Of a DNA stretch of 64,000 nt, positions 57,301-63,344 are shown piece after piece; position 1 is the stretch's first letter; each line of letters opens with the position of its first letter. A program made the translations under genes and the position numbers. Source of the stretch: Sabellastarte sp. h YS-2021 (lineage: Eukaryota; Annelida; Polychaeta; Sabellida; Sabellidae); the NCBI GenBank assembly GCA_964017235.1, contig OZ024938.1:12267454-12331453 (forward strand). Direction: 5' to 3'. The notes beneath the pieces are model-generated. The model was not told the origin of the DNA. It was given only the letters and a program-made list of their open reading frames with translations, and ran no database searches.

Positions 57301-57438
57301 AAAAAATTAAGCAAACGCACAGTAAAAGGTGTTATACCTGGATCTTGATTTCATTCAGAACATCAACAGTTTTCTGTTTGTAGATATGGTCATCATCACA
57401 CAAAAAAGCCACTTCGTCTTTGAACAAGACGGTAGTGT
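33372..57438 (-). CDS. PHD-like zinc finger and F-box protein, 5' end not found
   Basis: Eight exons in phase on the - strand: 57438-57338, 57014-56901, 56310-56242, 55565-55471, 53951-53819, 53069-52904, 51893-51733 and 33692-33372 (stop TGA 33374-33372). All have GT donors and AG acceptors; the 55565 acceptor is weak and lies close to a SINE. The encoded protein (~386 residues seen) has a Cys-rich zinc-binding region (ACPYCSMKGDHMF, then PMIACDNCNEWYHLRC and WYCPSC), which resembles a PHD finger, then an F-box (NDLPSEILDKILFG, CRRWRDIMM), and a C-terminal region I do not recognise. F-box proteins recruit SCF ubiquitin ligases; PHD fingers read histone tails. Combining both suggests a chromatin-linked ubiquitin role, but that is inference. 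Linking the last exon across the ~18-kb intron rests on phase only. Confidence 0.72.
33700..34780. other. Intronic, nothing recognised
   Basis: AT-rich sequence inside the long last intron of the F-box gene. I see no coding series or inverted terminal repeats. Confidence 0.4.
34780..35248 (+). repeat. Tandem repeat of ~130-150 bp, interrupted by DIRS copy A
   Basis: CTAAAGCTGTAAAAGCAA and variants recur near 34832, 34980 and 35112, with ATATAAGGCAA, TTTGACCCATAA and GGGGTGGGGGG between. The same units resume right after copy A (CATTCTAAAGCTGTAAAAGC near 41852, TATGGTTTCCTAATAC near 41960). Copy A therefore landed within the array. The G-rich run at 35041-35071 could form a quadruplex. Confidence 0.65.
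35249..35461 (-). repeat. DIRS copy A: left terminal repeat (3' end of the element)
   Basis: It starts TTGCAAATTTAATAAGTAAA, then CCCTATCCAATGGACAATAT, the dyad CCGGTCGGCGCAGACCGG, and CTGACGTCATGG near its inner end (TGACGTCA 35439-35446). From CTATCCAATGG inward it is the inverted partner of 41629-41812, with visible differences. Confidence 0.88.
35520..35618 (-). other. DIRS copy A: internal complementary region (ICR)
   Basis: The first half is the reverse complement of the element's left tip (GGATAGGGTATTAACTTATC to TTAAATTTGCAA). The second half is the reverse complement of its right tip (TTTTATTGCGTTAATACATC, then CTATCCAATGG). Together they equal the antisense of a head-to-tail circle junction. 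It carries the copy-A variant ACAATATGCT. Confidence 0.9.
35980..37447 (-). pseudogene. DIRS copy A: tyrosine recombinase, split by a SINE
   Basis: The 3' part (36342-35980) keeps the catalytic HxxR-like motif as ARDVRAFAA (His replaced by Arg), then ACHWKSHNTFTQFYL with Trp and the nucleophile Tyr. The 5' part (37447-36626) keeps the core-binding domain (SVYEAKWTIFQKWCLSNQVD). Breaks: the 242-bp SINE at 36371-36612, TAG in place of a Tyr codon near 36345, and TAG in place of Trp near 36941. The family cuts and joins DNA to integrate circular cDNA. This copy is dead. Confidence 0.88.
36371..36612 (-). mobile_element. tRNA-derived SINE in the DIRS copy A recombinase
   Basis: A perfect 14-bp target duplication, CTCTAACTGGACAA, flanks it (36357-36370, 36613-36626). 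Reading the - strand, the head has an A-box-like GTGGCAGAGTGGTAA and a B-box-like GGGGTTCTATCC; the tail has GAAAGCGACGTTAAACCCCA followed by AAATAAATA repeats. The tail type is widespread in molluscan SINEs. Two relatives lie at 55601 and 62140. Confidence 0.88.
37138..39635 (-). pseudogene. DIRS copy A: RT/RNase H with overlapping Cys-rich frame, frameshifted
   Basis: RT pieces: GYTLLFRTRP-like N-terminus (39131-38913), then FTDAYFYIP, LPFGLSTSPMEFT and YLDDWLVRA (38822-38529). RNase H pieces: FTDASKEGWGAHL and NYLELKSV (near 38000), then TDNTTVVAYINKEGG and ADKLSR (37929-37720). In the other frame, 39402-38500 encodes a Cys-rich start (KCCSFCSYCSRG, KICEKCFLCHSIVICKQC) and a Ser/Pro-rich stretch aligned with the overlapping frame in B. 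A shift near 38480 fuses this to RT, and a stop near 37948 interrupts RNase H. Confidence 0.88.
39409..41430 (-). pseudogene. DIRS copy A: gag, frameshifted
   Basis: It begins at 41430 with CGHMMAGFDHHAVCARCRDK, a Cys/His block likely to bind zinc, then a Ser/Thr/Pro-rich linker, an acidic stretch, the TAEWLCKKMAKLNITLVQGY block, and after a shift near 40213-40240 the CNHAASFNRCLLKIQENM helix block and a basic Arg/Gln-rich C-terminus ending at 39409. The two open pieces are in the same frame, so at least two compensating indels lie between them (40060-40240). Confidence 0.87.
41629..41826 (-). repeat. DIRS copy A: right terminal repeat (5' end of the element)
   Basis: It runs from GCGCCAAACGAAAAAGATGC through TGACGTCA (41651-41658), GACGTTTGGCGGGCCGGTCT and CATACTGTCCATTGGATATG to the end ACGCAATAAAAA. 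It is the inverted partner of 35290-35450. Confidence 0.88.
42010..42718. other. Intronic, nothing recognised
   Basis: AT-rich DNA between the repeat array after copy A and copy B. TGGTTAAAAAGCTTCCAATAATAAGGGAG near 42303 (first 20 bases TGGTTAAAAAGCTTCCAATA) recurs near 55878, so part of it is a dispersed repeat. Confidence 0.4.
42719..42944 (-). repeat. DIRS copy B: left terminal repeat (3' end of the element)
   Basis: It starts TTGCAAATTTAATAAGTAAA, then CCTATCCAATGGACAATTGC, the dyad CCGGTCGGCGCAGACCGG, GTCTAGAC and TGACGTCA (42920-42927). The outer ~43 bp has no inverted partner at the right end, as is normal for DIRS. The remainder is the reverse complement of 48852-49031. Confidence 0.93.
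43003..43094 (-). other. DIRS copy B: internal complementary region (ICR)
   Basis: CCATTGGATAGGGTATTAAC through TTTACTTATTA is the antisense of the left tip. GCAATTTTATTGCGTTAATA through CTATCCAATGGACAATTGCT is the antisense of the right tip. The two meet directly, with about 7 bp fewer than in A and D at the join. In DIRS1 the ICR is the template that completes both ends of the circular cDNA. Confidence 0.93.
43468..46680 (-). CDS. DIRS copy B: Cys-rich module plus tyrosine recombinase (ORF2), 1070 codons
   Basis: Residues ~20-91 hold many Cys in CxxC spacing (FICCFSCTFC, KICEQCFVCRSLVFCKTC, CPKCC), a likely zinc-binding module. Residues ~92-690 are Ser/Pro/Gly-rich and probably disordered, and are encoded over the RT/RNase H gene in another frame. 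The YR follows: a core-binding domain (SVYEAKWAIFTKWCLSNKVD), then catalytic Arg near 872 (GSGKRRSEIHAW), His1005 and Arg1008 (AHDVRAF), Trp1031 and Tyr1041 (CHWKSHNTFTQFYL). All expected YR residues are present. The role is joining circular DIRS DNA to the host chromosome. The start at 46680 is the first Met; usage is not shown. Confidence 0.9.
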   Translation of the reverse strand: MQWSTGSADRTGLKTDFNSCGKKFKLCKFICCFSCTFCNRAAAKERHKSSVCKLKQSSAIKICEQCFVCRSLVFCKTCSKCPKCCSQSSCRDQTSKLLDKMVGSGCKPNSSSNPKGGLPPSLSDPTQVNKKSHGHKLLCKSPQEQLPGRGIASAYSQKCNRNRTKPQISRLLQPTISSSKARKKVETYTGSEQTQSFPQGGEIQNGNPGNHPDFPSTGGMGHLNRFQGRLLSHTHPPEVSKISQISCPGPDLPVQSTSLWPLNSSYGVHGNSQGSEADGYKQGYKNPPVPRRLVGESQLPPPLPSIYPKAGPDLSGTGLVGECRKIRTRTQAGLRICRLSIRPPVRTGPTYSGPVESPSREDTDSPVTSGLSGPAVHVLDRPVNSHRKASPFRSTTYEAHTVAPQKQLEGTRISGESYSVAQITAPPLKVVAGGRQCATRSTITPLKACSANFYRRIKRRLGRSFKRTHCKRPLVTAGKQVTHKLSRTKSSVPSLKRIPGPLCKQYSTSGHRQYNSGGLHKQRGRHEVRPTLCLTMENPDLVYQETRYTESPTHSGSAERGGRQAVQIRTDHSNRVVPPSAGIRSNMLQVAPTSNRPLCHQIQQQTTSLCVTLSGSHGLSSGCTQPTMGGSGPLCLSPNSHIGQGSGEVAGLPVQQNHSDRPRVAKHALVLGPGSHVQSNPTEFAQAAQPVDSALQPDPSQESDKSKSPCLAPRASAIKEHGFSEEVATRIEAPQRKSTRSVYEAKWAIFTKWCLSNKVDFRAPPVKAVADFLMYLFQDKKLQPSTIDGYRSAIADKLGNFPINISKDDNLTRLLDSFHRDRPRGRRGIPSWNLSLVLHQLSKPPFEPIGEASLKHLTFKTVFLLALGSGKRRSEIHAWQNKNIRHQSDWSRVSLYPSPSFLSKNQLAKEGPESVAPVVIPALAPTLDKSLKSDRSLCPVRALRYYLDRTSALRQNKELVFVSFKKGFDKDISPATISSWIKQTVILCYELSDHDSHTLHQVKAHDVRAFAASKAFQSGVSLEQILSACHWKSHNTFTQFYLKDVAWADSELYHLGPVVAAQQIHQQSNT
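44382..46817 (-). CDS. DIRS copy B: reverse transcriptase and RNase H (ORF3), 811 codons
   Basis: RT motifs in order: LFLVPKPEKKWRPILDLSKL (~221), IDFKDAYFHIP with the first catalytic Asp (~270), LPFGLSTAPMEFT (~303), YLDDWL with the Asp pair (~335). RNase H catalytic set: Asp of FTDASKEGWGAHL (~501), Glu of YLELKAV (~533), Asp of ATDNTTVVAYINK (~558), Asp of VVADKLSR (~609). The C-terminal ~200 residues (LFATRFNNKLP, IAPGWPNMPWF) are conserved in DIRS and Ngaro polyproteins. No protease or integrase is present. It overlaps the gag end by ~86 nt and the YR frame by ~2.3 kb. It copies element RNA into cDNA; all key residues are intact. Confidence 0.95.
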   Translation of the reverse strand: MADFKRKRLNSRGRSTPRDRPGDTIHLNDNQSTDLQLKVQGKRQELCSGVPDQQTGPDSKQTLIHVARNLNSVNSFVVSPAPFATGQPQKKGISPVSVNLNKVQPLKYVNNALFVDHLCSVKPVANVPNVAPNLPVGTRLQNYWTKWLDRGANPIVVQILREGYHLPFRIRPRLTRNPTVISCYVNPHRNSYLVEALHQLIAKNAIEIVQNPKSLGFFNRLFLVPKPEKKWRPILDLSKLNLFLKVEKFKMETPETIRTSLQQGEWVTSIDFKDAYFHIPIHRRSRKYLRFHVQGQTYQFKALPFGLSTAPMEFTVIAKEVKLMAISKGIRIHQYLDDWLVRASSHPLCLQYTQKLVQICQELGWLVNVEKSELEPKQVFEFVGYQFDLQSGRVRPTPDRWRALQGKIQTLLSLPACPVRQFMSLIGLLTATEKQVHLGRLHMRPIQWHLKNNWRVPESLGKVIPLPRSLHPHLRWWLEEGSVLQGQPLHPLKHALQIFTDASKEGWGAHLNERTARGHWSLPESRLHINYLELKAVFLALREFQDLCVNNIVLVATDNTTVVAYINKEGGMRSGPLCALLWRILTWCTRKHVTLKARHIPGRLNVVADKLSRLGQTIQTEWSLLPQVFEAICYRWHRPQIDLFATRFNNKLPLFVSPFPDPMASAVDALSLPWEDLDPYAFPPTAILGKVVEKLQDSQCSRIILIAPGWPNMPWFWDLVAMSSQIPLSLPKLPNLLTQPFSQTPHRNLTNLNLHAWLLEPQQSRSTVSLRRWQQELKLLKENQPDQSMKQNGPFLQSGASLIRWTSEHPL
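46732..48732 (-). pseudogene. DIRS copy B: gag, one in-frame TGA
   Basis: One frame of about 666 codons from Met 48732 to the stop at 46732, interrupted only by TGA at 47515-47517, where the aligned codon in copies F and A is Trp. N-terminus: CGHAMAGFDQHAHCARCRDK, then KGSDPC and CPSC, a Cys/His block that may bind zinc or nucleic acid. Middle: charged, Ser-rich linker; the TDDWLCRKMDRLNLTLTQGY block; after the TGA, CNQAAGLSRCLNKVQQEM and a predicted helical part; basic Lys/Arg/Gln C-terminus. This is the DIRS nucleocapsid-like protein. The TGA could be a recent mutation or could be read through. Confidence 0.88.
48839..49047 (-). repeat. DIRS copy B: right terminal repeat (5' end and probable promoter)
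   Basis: It contains TGACGTCA (48862-48869, a perfect CRE palindrome), GTCTAGAC, TATAAGGCGACTTTTTCTGT (a possible TATA-like start) and CCATTGGATAGGATGTATTA, and ends ACGCAATAAAAA. DIRS transcription starts in this terminal repeat; the exact start is not visible. Confidence 0.88.
49565..50560 (-). pseudogene. DIRS copy C: tyrosine recombinase remnant
   Basis: 49891-49565 keeps VKAHDVRAFAASKAFQSGVS and a diverged SVCHCRSHNTLTQFCVKD, in which the catalytic Trp is Cys and the nucleophile Tyr is Cys. 50141-49902 keeps the upstream WSKVSLYPSPSFLSKNQL block in a shifted frame. 50560-50200 has core-binding domain pieces with indels. The recombinase is inactive. Confidence 0.85.
50678..51300 (-). pseudogene. 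DIRS copy C: gag start fused to RT fragments
   Basis: From 51290: YCVRCRDKLKGTDPC and CPHCSVLTAEQ (gag N-terminus) then, after a large deletion, NLPVGARLNQFLETWETLG and EGYILPFQTRPNLT (RT start). The other frame shows the Cys-rich module (FCKICTKCPSCCTKSACRGQ). 50868-50678 corresponds to the region after RNase H (ALPWEDLDPYAFPPAAILGK). RT palm and RNase H core are deleted. Confidence 0.82.
51470..51687 (-). repeat. DIRS copy C: right terminal repeat, decayed
   Basis: ACCAAACGAAAAGGATGCTA, GTCTAGACAGGAAGGAAGTA, GGCTGGCCGGTCTGCGCCGA and CAATTGTCCACTGGATAGGA identify it. There is a small insertion (ATCACAGG) next to GATGTATTAACAC. The left partner is 49162-49390. Confidence 0.83.
52015..52478. 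mobile_element. Inverted-repeat element (AAATATGTGAAATCAGTAAA family), ~0.46 kb
   Basis: The left end GAATATGTGAAATCAGTAAA and right end GATTTCGCATATTTACTGTA are inverted partners, with TGTTACAG at the left tip and CTGTAACA at the right tip. The interior (52100-52220) resembles 30600-30720. It is a shorter relative of 31105-31822. It lies in an intron of the F-box gene. Confidence 0.65.
53280..53760. repeat. Dispersed repeat with CCACCAAATTTGGTGAAAA motif
   Basis: TCCACCAAATTTGGTGAAAA (53611) and CCAAACCTGTAGGACCAATA (53439) recur in related form near 32590-32660 and 57980-58330. This phrase type is common in bivalve intergenic repeats. No coding content. Confidence 0.4.
54105..54509. mobile_element. 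hAT-like MITE, 405 bp, 8-bp TSD ATACACAT
   Basis: The ends are TAGTGGTGGGATCGG and, from the right, TAGTGCTGGGACGAATTG. They are flanked by identical ATACACAT (54097-54104, 54510-54517). Subterminal CTCGAGTT blocks and ATCGAT repeat on both sides. No transposase. Confidence 0.9.
55601..55822 (+). mobile_element. tRNA-derived SINE, second copy
   Basis: TGTGGTAACACTCTTGCCTC (A-box side), GGGGTTCGGTTCCC (B-box), TGGTTTCCTCTGCCAATAAA, GAAAGCGACATTAAAACCAA and an AATAAATAA tail match the SINE at 36371 read on the opposite strand. The head is slightly truncated. It lies just upstream of the PHD-like exon 55565-55471, near its weak acceptor. Confidence 0.8.
56410..56640 (-). repeat. DIRS relic: left terminal repeat and first half of an ICR
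   Basis: CTTATAAAAATTTAATTTAC (56611) is the diagnostic antisense of the DIRS left tip, and CTGATCATGGGGATGGTAGG before it aligns with CTGATAGCGGGGTCGGTGGG in D. Further left, TGTGATGTCAGCTTCTTTT resembles the CRE segment. It is strongly decayed and lies between exons of the F-box gene. Confidence 0.55.
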
Positions 57439-58064
57439 CTGAAAACAGAGTACGAAAAAAAATGAAGTAGTTTTATTTTTACTTGAAAGAACCCAAAATA
57501 TATCATGTTATTGTCATAAAAACAATTCCTTTCCCTCCGATATAAAAAATTACTGCCTAATATGAAGACATGAAGCGCTTCTATATATATTAATGTACAT
57601 AATACTCCTTTTCCACTTTAAAGAACTTGGTTTTGACATAAATAAAAATAGCCAGCCTCGGCAGGCAAGAACCCCAGCCCGCAGGTACAGCTAAATAAAT
57701 GGTCAACAACATTGAAATTTGGGAAAATCTTAGGAACAACTTCTGCTGTAAGAAATGTAGAGAACCCACAATATGTTCTACAAAAGATTCAAAGGCCATG
57801 ATTTGTTACAAGTAGTTTTCATATTTTGACACCAAAGAAACAATCATAAGGGAGATATAAGGCCTTTTTGATATGATGACCCTCCTATTTGCCATTAAAG
57901 ATTAATCTGGTGGCCATTTTGTTTGCAAAACAAGGACACAATTACTCTCAGGCAAGCTTTCCTATCCATTTGCATTTTCTGCAAATCTGATGAAGCTAGC
58001 TGCAATATTTTATGTTACAGAAAACATTAAAGATTTTAGAACAAACTTTAAGACCCCAAAATTT

Positions 58065-58355
58065 TAAAAGTGTTGCCATGGCAACATATATTACTGGGTA
58101 CCCAACAAAACCTAATCAACTCTAGATCCTCCTGGAGTAAACATACCCTGAAAATTTGGTGAAAATCTGTGCTGGGGTTTAGTTTGTGGAACACCCACAA
58201 AGTTTAAGACCAAAAAATCTTAAGTGTTACCATGTCAACAGTTGTTACCAGATACCCCCCAAAACCTAGTCAGCTCTAGATCCTCTTGGGGTAAACATAC
58301 CCTCAAAATTTGGAGAAAATTCGTGCAGTTGTTTAGGATGAGGAACACCCACAAG
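58065..58355. repeat. Tandem duplication of ~145 bp with an X-box-like palindrome
   Basis: ACTCTAGATCCTCCTGGAGT and AGCTCTAGATCCTCTTGGGG, GTAAACATACCCTGAAAATT and GTAAACATACCCTCAAAATT, and GGAACACCCACAA recur in the same order. The first unit contains GTTGCCATGGCAAC (58072-58085); the second has it mutated. Confidence 0.65.
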
Positions 58356-58445
58356 CTTTATACCCCCCGCCGCCGATGCCTGGACGGTGCAGGGGACGAC
58401 TATAAAATCGACTAGCAAATCTATGAAATTGTGTTTAATCTGCTT

Positions 58446-58653
58446 TTTGCCAAACAAAAAGAGGAAGTGCACATGCGTGCACAAGTACAGTACACTGGCA
58501 GGAAGACTACACAGCCACCTGGTAAATGAACAGGACACTAGCGGTCCCAGGGAGAGCCCAGCTCAGGATGTTTTTTCTAACGTTTGGCAAGACTGGCAGG
58601 GCGCCGGACAAATGCATCTGTCCACTAGGTAATCTGTATTAACGCAATAAAAA
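58446..58653 (-). repeat. DIRS relic: solo right terminal repeat
   Basis: GCCAAACAAAAAGAGG, CCACCTGGTAAATGAAC, TTTTTTCTAACGTTTGGCAA, TGTCCACTAGGTAATCTGTA and the tip TTAACGCAATAAAAA follow the order in the right terminal repeats of A and B. The tip is intact while the interior is decayed. Confidence 0.72.
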
Positions 58654-59090
58654 TTTCCTCTCCCACCATACTTGTTTTACACTGAAAGATCTACTTCTAA
58701 TTTCCTTTCTTACATTCCTGTTTTTAAAATGTTTACATTTGTAAGTATTATCATATTGTAAGTATAGCTCTCCAGGTTTAATTTTTTTATATTCTTATTT
58801 TTGCCTGTGTTGTGGGATTCAAAATGCCAATTTTCATCCAAATGACACCAGGTAATAAAATATTAAAAATAATATTTAACAATTATGTCTTGGATGCTTC
58901 TTTGTCCTGGTTACAGACTAATCAAGCAATATCTCAAGAAGGCACTAATCCTTGACCCCGAGTAGTGCTGAAAGAGAAACAAAATTCTGATTTTCCAGAC
59001 AGATTTGATGAGATCATGATCAACCATGACATGGACCAAATCTAGTGTGAAAACAAAATCATGCGACAAGAAATAACTTTGGGTCATGCA

Positions 59091-59531
59091 TAGTGCTGTA
59101 ACGAGTTGACCGAAACTCGAGTCGTAACTCGGTGGGCGATATTTGGGACCACATCGATTTACGTAATTTAAACTCGAGTTTTTAAGAAATAAATTATGAT
59201 ATACCAGTCTTGTTATAAAACCAGCACTTTTACAATTTATCTAACCATAAAGACAATAAATTCAATGAGCAATGGCCGTTTTTTTATTTCCTTATTTACG
59301 TGGATGTTTCATAATGTGCTCATACATACCTGTACAATTTAACCGGCAACAGAATATATTTCCTTGCAATAGAATGGTACTAAATACGTCAATGGCGGAT
59401 CCCTTGATGACAATATTTGGACATTATTATTTTATTTATATTTGTGTCATTTACTCGAGTTCAACTCGAGTTCAACTCGCATCTAACAAGCGAGCATCGA
59501 TCTACAGAAATCACTGTTGATTACAGCTCTA
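59091..59531. mobile_element. hAT-like MITE, 441 bp, 8-bp TSD GTCATGCA
   Basis: The ends are TAGTGCTGTAACGAGTTG and, from the right, TAGAGCTGTAATCAAC. Flanked by identical GTCATGCA (59083-59090, 59532-59539). The subterminal CTCGAGTT and ATCGAT blocks match those of the element at 54105, so the two are one family. Confidence 0.9.
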
Positions 59532-60059
59532 GTCATGCATACAGGTACTCCCCCAAAATCTGGATTCATGGTTCCAATTTCAATGCACACCATGTGTATG
59601 GACTAAGCCATGGTAACATCTCCAGCCTTTTAAAAAAATGGCCAGCCTCAGCAGGAACAACTAAATGGGCAAAAACATTAAGATTTTGGAAAATCTTTGG
59701 AACAACTTTAGTTGTAATAAATATACAAAACCCATGATATGTTATCAGATGTAAAAACCTTCATGGAGCTGATGTTGGGTGATGACCCCCTATTTGACAT
59801 TAAAGATATGATATGGCTGCAATTATGTGTTCAAAGAGGGCCAAAATTACTCTCTGATGAAGCTAGCTGTAATACTTTCACTTTTAGAACATATACTGAT
59901 TTTCAAACAATTGGCTATGGCAGCCTTATTGTTTTTAAAAATGAGGACAAAATTTTTCAGACAAGTTTTCACAGCCATAAACATTCTATCCAAATTTGGA
60001 GAAGATATCTCTGGTGTAGATATCTTGCTGGTCTTTCGACTAGATGAAAGATAAAGTTT

Positions 60060-60625
60060 AAAAGTTACAGAGGTTACGAGTGGCAAAGAGTCCATAAATT
60101 TGGTCTCTGTTGGCAATTTTGAGACCTTAAGGTTGCCCTTTAATTACAGCTACAGGCCTCAAATTTTTCATAGACCAATATTACGTATGAAAATAACATC
60201 TAGTACAATTTTAGACTCATTGGAATTACCACTTCCAGATTACAGAGCATAATGTGTAAAAAATGTAGCCAAAAATCCGTAAGTGGGTCTTCATGGGCTT
60301 CAAACACGATTTTATCCTCAACTTAAAGTCTTTATTTTCGGCACATGAAAGAGATAAAATTTTATCCAGATGAGCCTCATACTTTGTGACCTAGAGGGTT
60401 TTAAGTAGCCATAGGTTCCTTTTAGACTTAAGGTGGCCATAAGTACTTTAGTACAAGTAGTTTAAGGTCCCCTTAAAATGGGATATTTTGATATTCCTTC
60501 GGCCTTCCTCAACAGGCATACCAAATTTTAAAAAATTTTTTAATGCATTTTAATGCAGGTACACAAGGAAAGCGCGAAAGACCTGAATCCAGTATATCCC
60601 TGACTTTTGTCTGGGGATATAATAC
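60060..60625. mobile_element. 352-bp-core element, copy 2, single core unit
   Basis: TAAATTTGGTCTCTGTTGGC, CACTTCCAGATTACAGAGCA, CCTCAACTTAAAGTC and the closing hairpin TATATCCCTGAC...GTCTGGGGATATA follow the same order as 8330-8972. There is one core unit against about five in copy 1, and no CGG run. Confidence 0.6.
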
Positions 60626-61649
60626 CCTCCAGTGTTTGTCTAAACTAAATTTGTACTCAACTACACTTGTTAGTTAAAGTAACAGTTAAATATTACTTCG
60701 ACAAGCATTCTCACAATCATAGGGATTTTGGAGACTTTGGGAGAACTTCCAAGAATTCGGTCACAATGTCAAAGAAGACTTGATGTTATCACATATTAAA
60801 AACAATTAAACTACTGACAACCAACTGAATTTAATTCACCTAACAAACATGCAGCAACCTGATACAAATCTTCACTGGATTTGGTTTACAACTAAGTGGT
60901 TGAACAACTGAAAAGACACATGCTGCAACTTCATGGTAAACACTTGGATGTATTTACGTAGTTGCTCCAAGAACTTACAATGTCCTGCATTTAAATGAAC
61001 TCCATGATGACACTGAAATTATTTTCAACATTGTTAAGGTTGATGATCAGGTCTTGAGGGACTCCACATTTTAATGGGTAAACCTACATGACTTGTGCAT
61101 TCAATTTCCAAAACAAACAAGAGAAATAGCCTGCCTTGGTAGGCAGGAACCACAGCCCATCTTGTGACAAGCTTATACCTAATAAAATATATACATGTAT
61201 ACTGTTTGTCAAATAAATTATGTAGTATACCAAATAGTCAGCTTTTATGTTAGTTTTCCAAAAATATATTCAAATTTGAAATTAAATTTCATTTAGTTGC
61301 TTTTAAGACTAAAATACTAGGTTGTTTCAACTTACTAAAGTTTTAATTTACTAAATCTTTACCAATGGATATATTAACTGAAAATAGATTAAAAGAAAAC
61401 CTTCGATAAATACAACAAAAAAATAACATGAATTTTAGTCCAAAGGGATGAAGAGTTTCAAAGCCAGTTGACGTGAAAACTACCTTTTGCCAAAGTGATA
61501 TTTTTATGTTTTTATTATGGTACAGCGAAAGCTACATTGTAAAATCATGTTGGGAGATTATATTGGATCTAGTACCTGAACACAGTAATGCTATTTCACA
61601 AGAACACAAAGCTGCTTTCTCAACATTTTCTAGTACAAAACATCAAAAA

Positions 61650-62618
61650 TAGCACCAGAGACGCCCGTACCTCACAGCCTGGGGAAATAGTTTTCAACAC
61701 CATGAGGTATAAAAGTATTGAAACAGTACATAGATTGGGATATTTTCAGAGCAGTGTCAGTGTCCAAATAATGTTTAATTAGGGAAAATAACATCTAAGA
61801 GAAAGAAAATGCATGTAAAGATTAAGTATTAAACCAAGACAATTCAGTAAAATAAAAATTATGAAGTTTGAAGACTTCTCCCATTTTGATTTTCATTTGG
61901 ATGGTGGAATTATGGTTTGGATGTTTTGAATATTACCCATATATACAGATGTGGCAATACATGCTTTTATGTGGACTTGGGGCAAAACCTGTGGCTCACT
62001 TGATGCAATACCATCTGTTAAAATGGGAATTTGCAAAAGTAAAATGGTGAATGAATTCTAATATTACTTTAACAGTCCTTAATCTACATCAAGACACCCA
62101 AAGGTGCAACAACCAAGATTCAAGTAAGAAAATATAAGATTTATTTGTAGTTTTACGTCGCGTTCAACAGCCAGGGTCATATTGCAACGGGTAGTTTACA
62201 GGTGGAGGAAACCAATGCATACAGCACTATAAACCACCGGGCATTGGCAAGTAACTACCAACTTTCCAACATGAAACCCCCGGCCCGAGATTAGAACCGG
62301 CGGTCTCAGAGGTTGGAGGCGAGAACTCTAACCACTACACTACCGAGCCCCCTAAGAAGATATAAGAGAGAAATAAGAGAGATAAAATACTATCAAATAT
62401 CCTCGTAGAGACATAAAATACCAGTAGCATCAGATATGCAAGATCAAATCCAGGTCATACCATGATGTTGCACACATATAACCCCTAGACAATGTCCCTA
62501 CCAAGTATCAACTTCCTACATATTACAGTTTCTGAGATACAAGCCGGACAAACTTCTTCCGACTGCCCGCCCATCCGGACACCATGGGTGAAAACAATAC
62601 CCCGACATGTGGGGTAAA
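61650..62618 (+). mobile_element. AGGTCA-array element, copy 3, core reduced and split by a SINE
   Basis: The head AAAAATAGCACCAGAGACGC and TACCTCACAGCC (61668-61679) match copies 1 and 2. The core is reduced to about one unit (CCAAGTATCAACTTCCTACA at 62499), and the tail is ACATGTGGGGTAAAAA (62606-62621). The SINE at 62140-62353 lies inside it. Confidence 0.6.
62140..62353 (-). mobile_element. tRNA-derived SINE, third copy
   Basis: Flanked by AAGAAAATATAAGA (62126-62139) and AAGAAGATATAAGA (62354-62367), a 14-bp duplication with one mismatch. The reverse complement shows GTGTAGTGGTTAGAGTTC (A-box side), CGGTTCTAATC (B-box) and AACGCGACGTAAAAC near the tail. Oriented opposite to the copy at 55601. 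Confidence 0.82.
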
Positions 62619-63248
62619 AACCAGAGAATACACATTCACTATAACATATACAACTTAATCAGCTAAAATATTGAGATTTGGGAAAAGCTAAGAACAAATT
62701 CAAATGAAAGCCTATTGGAGAATATTGTATTCTTTTTTTGCGTTTTACGCAGAAATTTAAGATGGCCACCAAAAAATGGCACAAGACAACTATTTTTGGG
62801 AAAAGTCACCAGTAGACTGCTGATACCCTGTGGATCAAACATTTTGTCAAAATCGCTCTATCTCGCACTGTTTCTGAGATACTAAATATTTTTATTTTCA
62901 GCGTTAAGAAAAATTGTGCCAATTAGTTAATTGTTAATAAGTCGGCCATTTTGTATTGGATCACTTGCACAATTTTGCAAATTTAATAAGTAAATTAAAT
63001 TTTTATAAGTTAATACCCTATCCAATGGACAATTGCTAAACCGGTCGGCGCAGACCGGCCCGCCAAACGCCAGAAAAAGACGTCCTGTGTTTCCACCGGC
63101 TGGCCGGTCCCAGTACTGTGCATTCGCAAGGTGGCGCATGGTATTTACTTCCTGTCTAGACAAGATGACGTCATAGCATCTTTTTCGTTGTCTAAAACTA
63201 TTAGACCCCTAGTAAGCTGATAGCGGGGTCGGTGGGAGGGTCTTGTGT

Positions 63249-63344
63249 GTCCATTGGATAGGGTATTAACTTATAAAAATTTAATTTACTTATTAAATTT
63301 GCAATTTTATTGCGTTAATACATCCTATCCAATGGACAATTGCT
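63249..63344 (-). other. DIRS copy D: internal complementary region (ICR)
   Basis: It reads GTCCATTGGATAGGGTATTA through TTATTAAATTTGCAATTTTA to CCTATCCAATGGACAATTGC. Both halves are exact antisense matches to the left tip of D (62975-63034) and to the right-tip sequence known from B. It carries the ACAATTGCT variant found in D's own terminal repeat. Confidence 0.92.
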
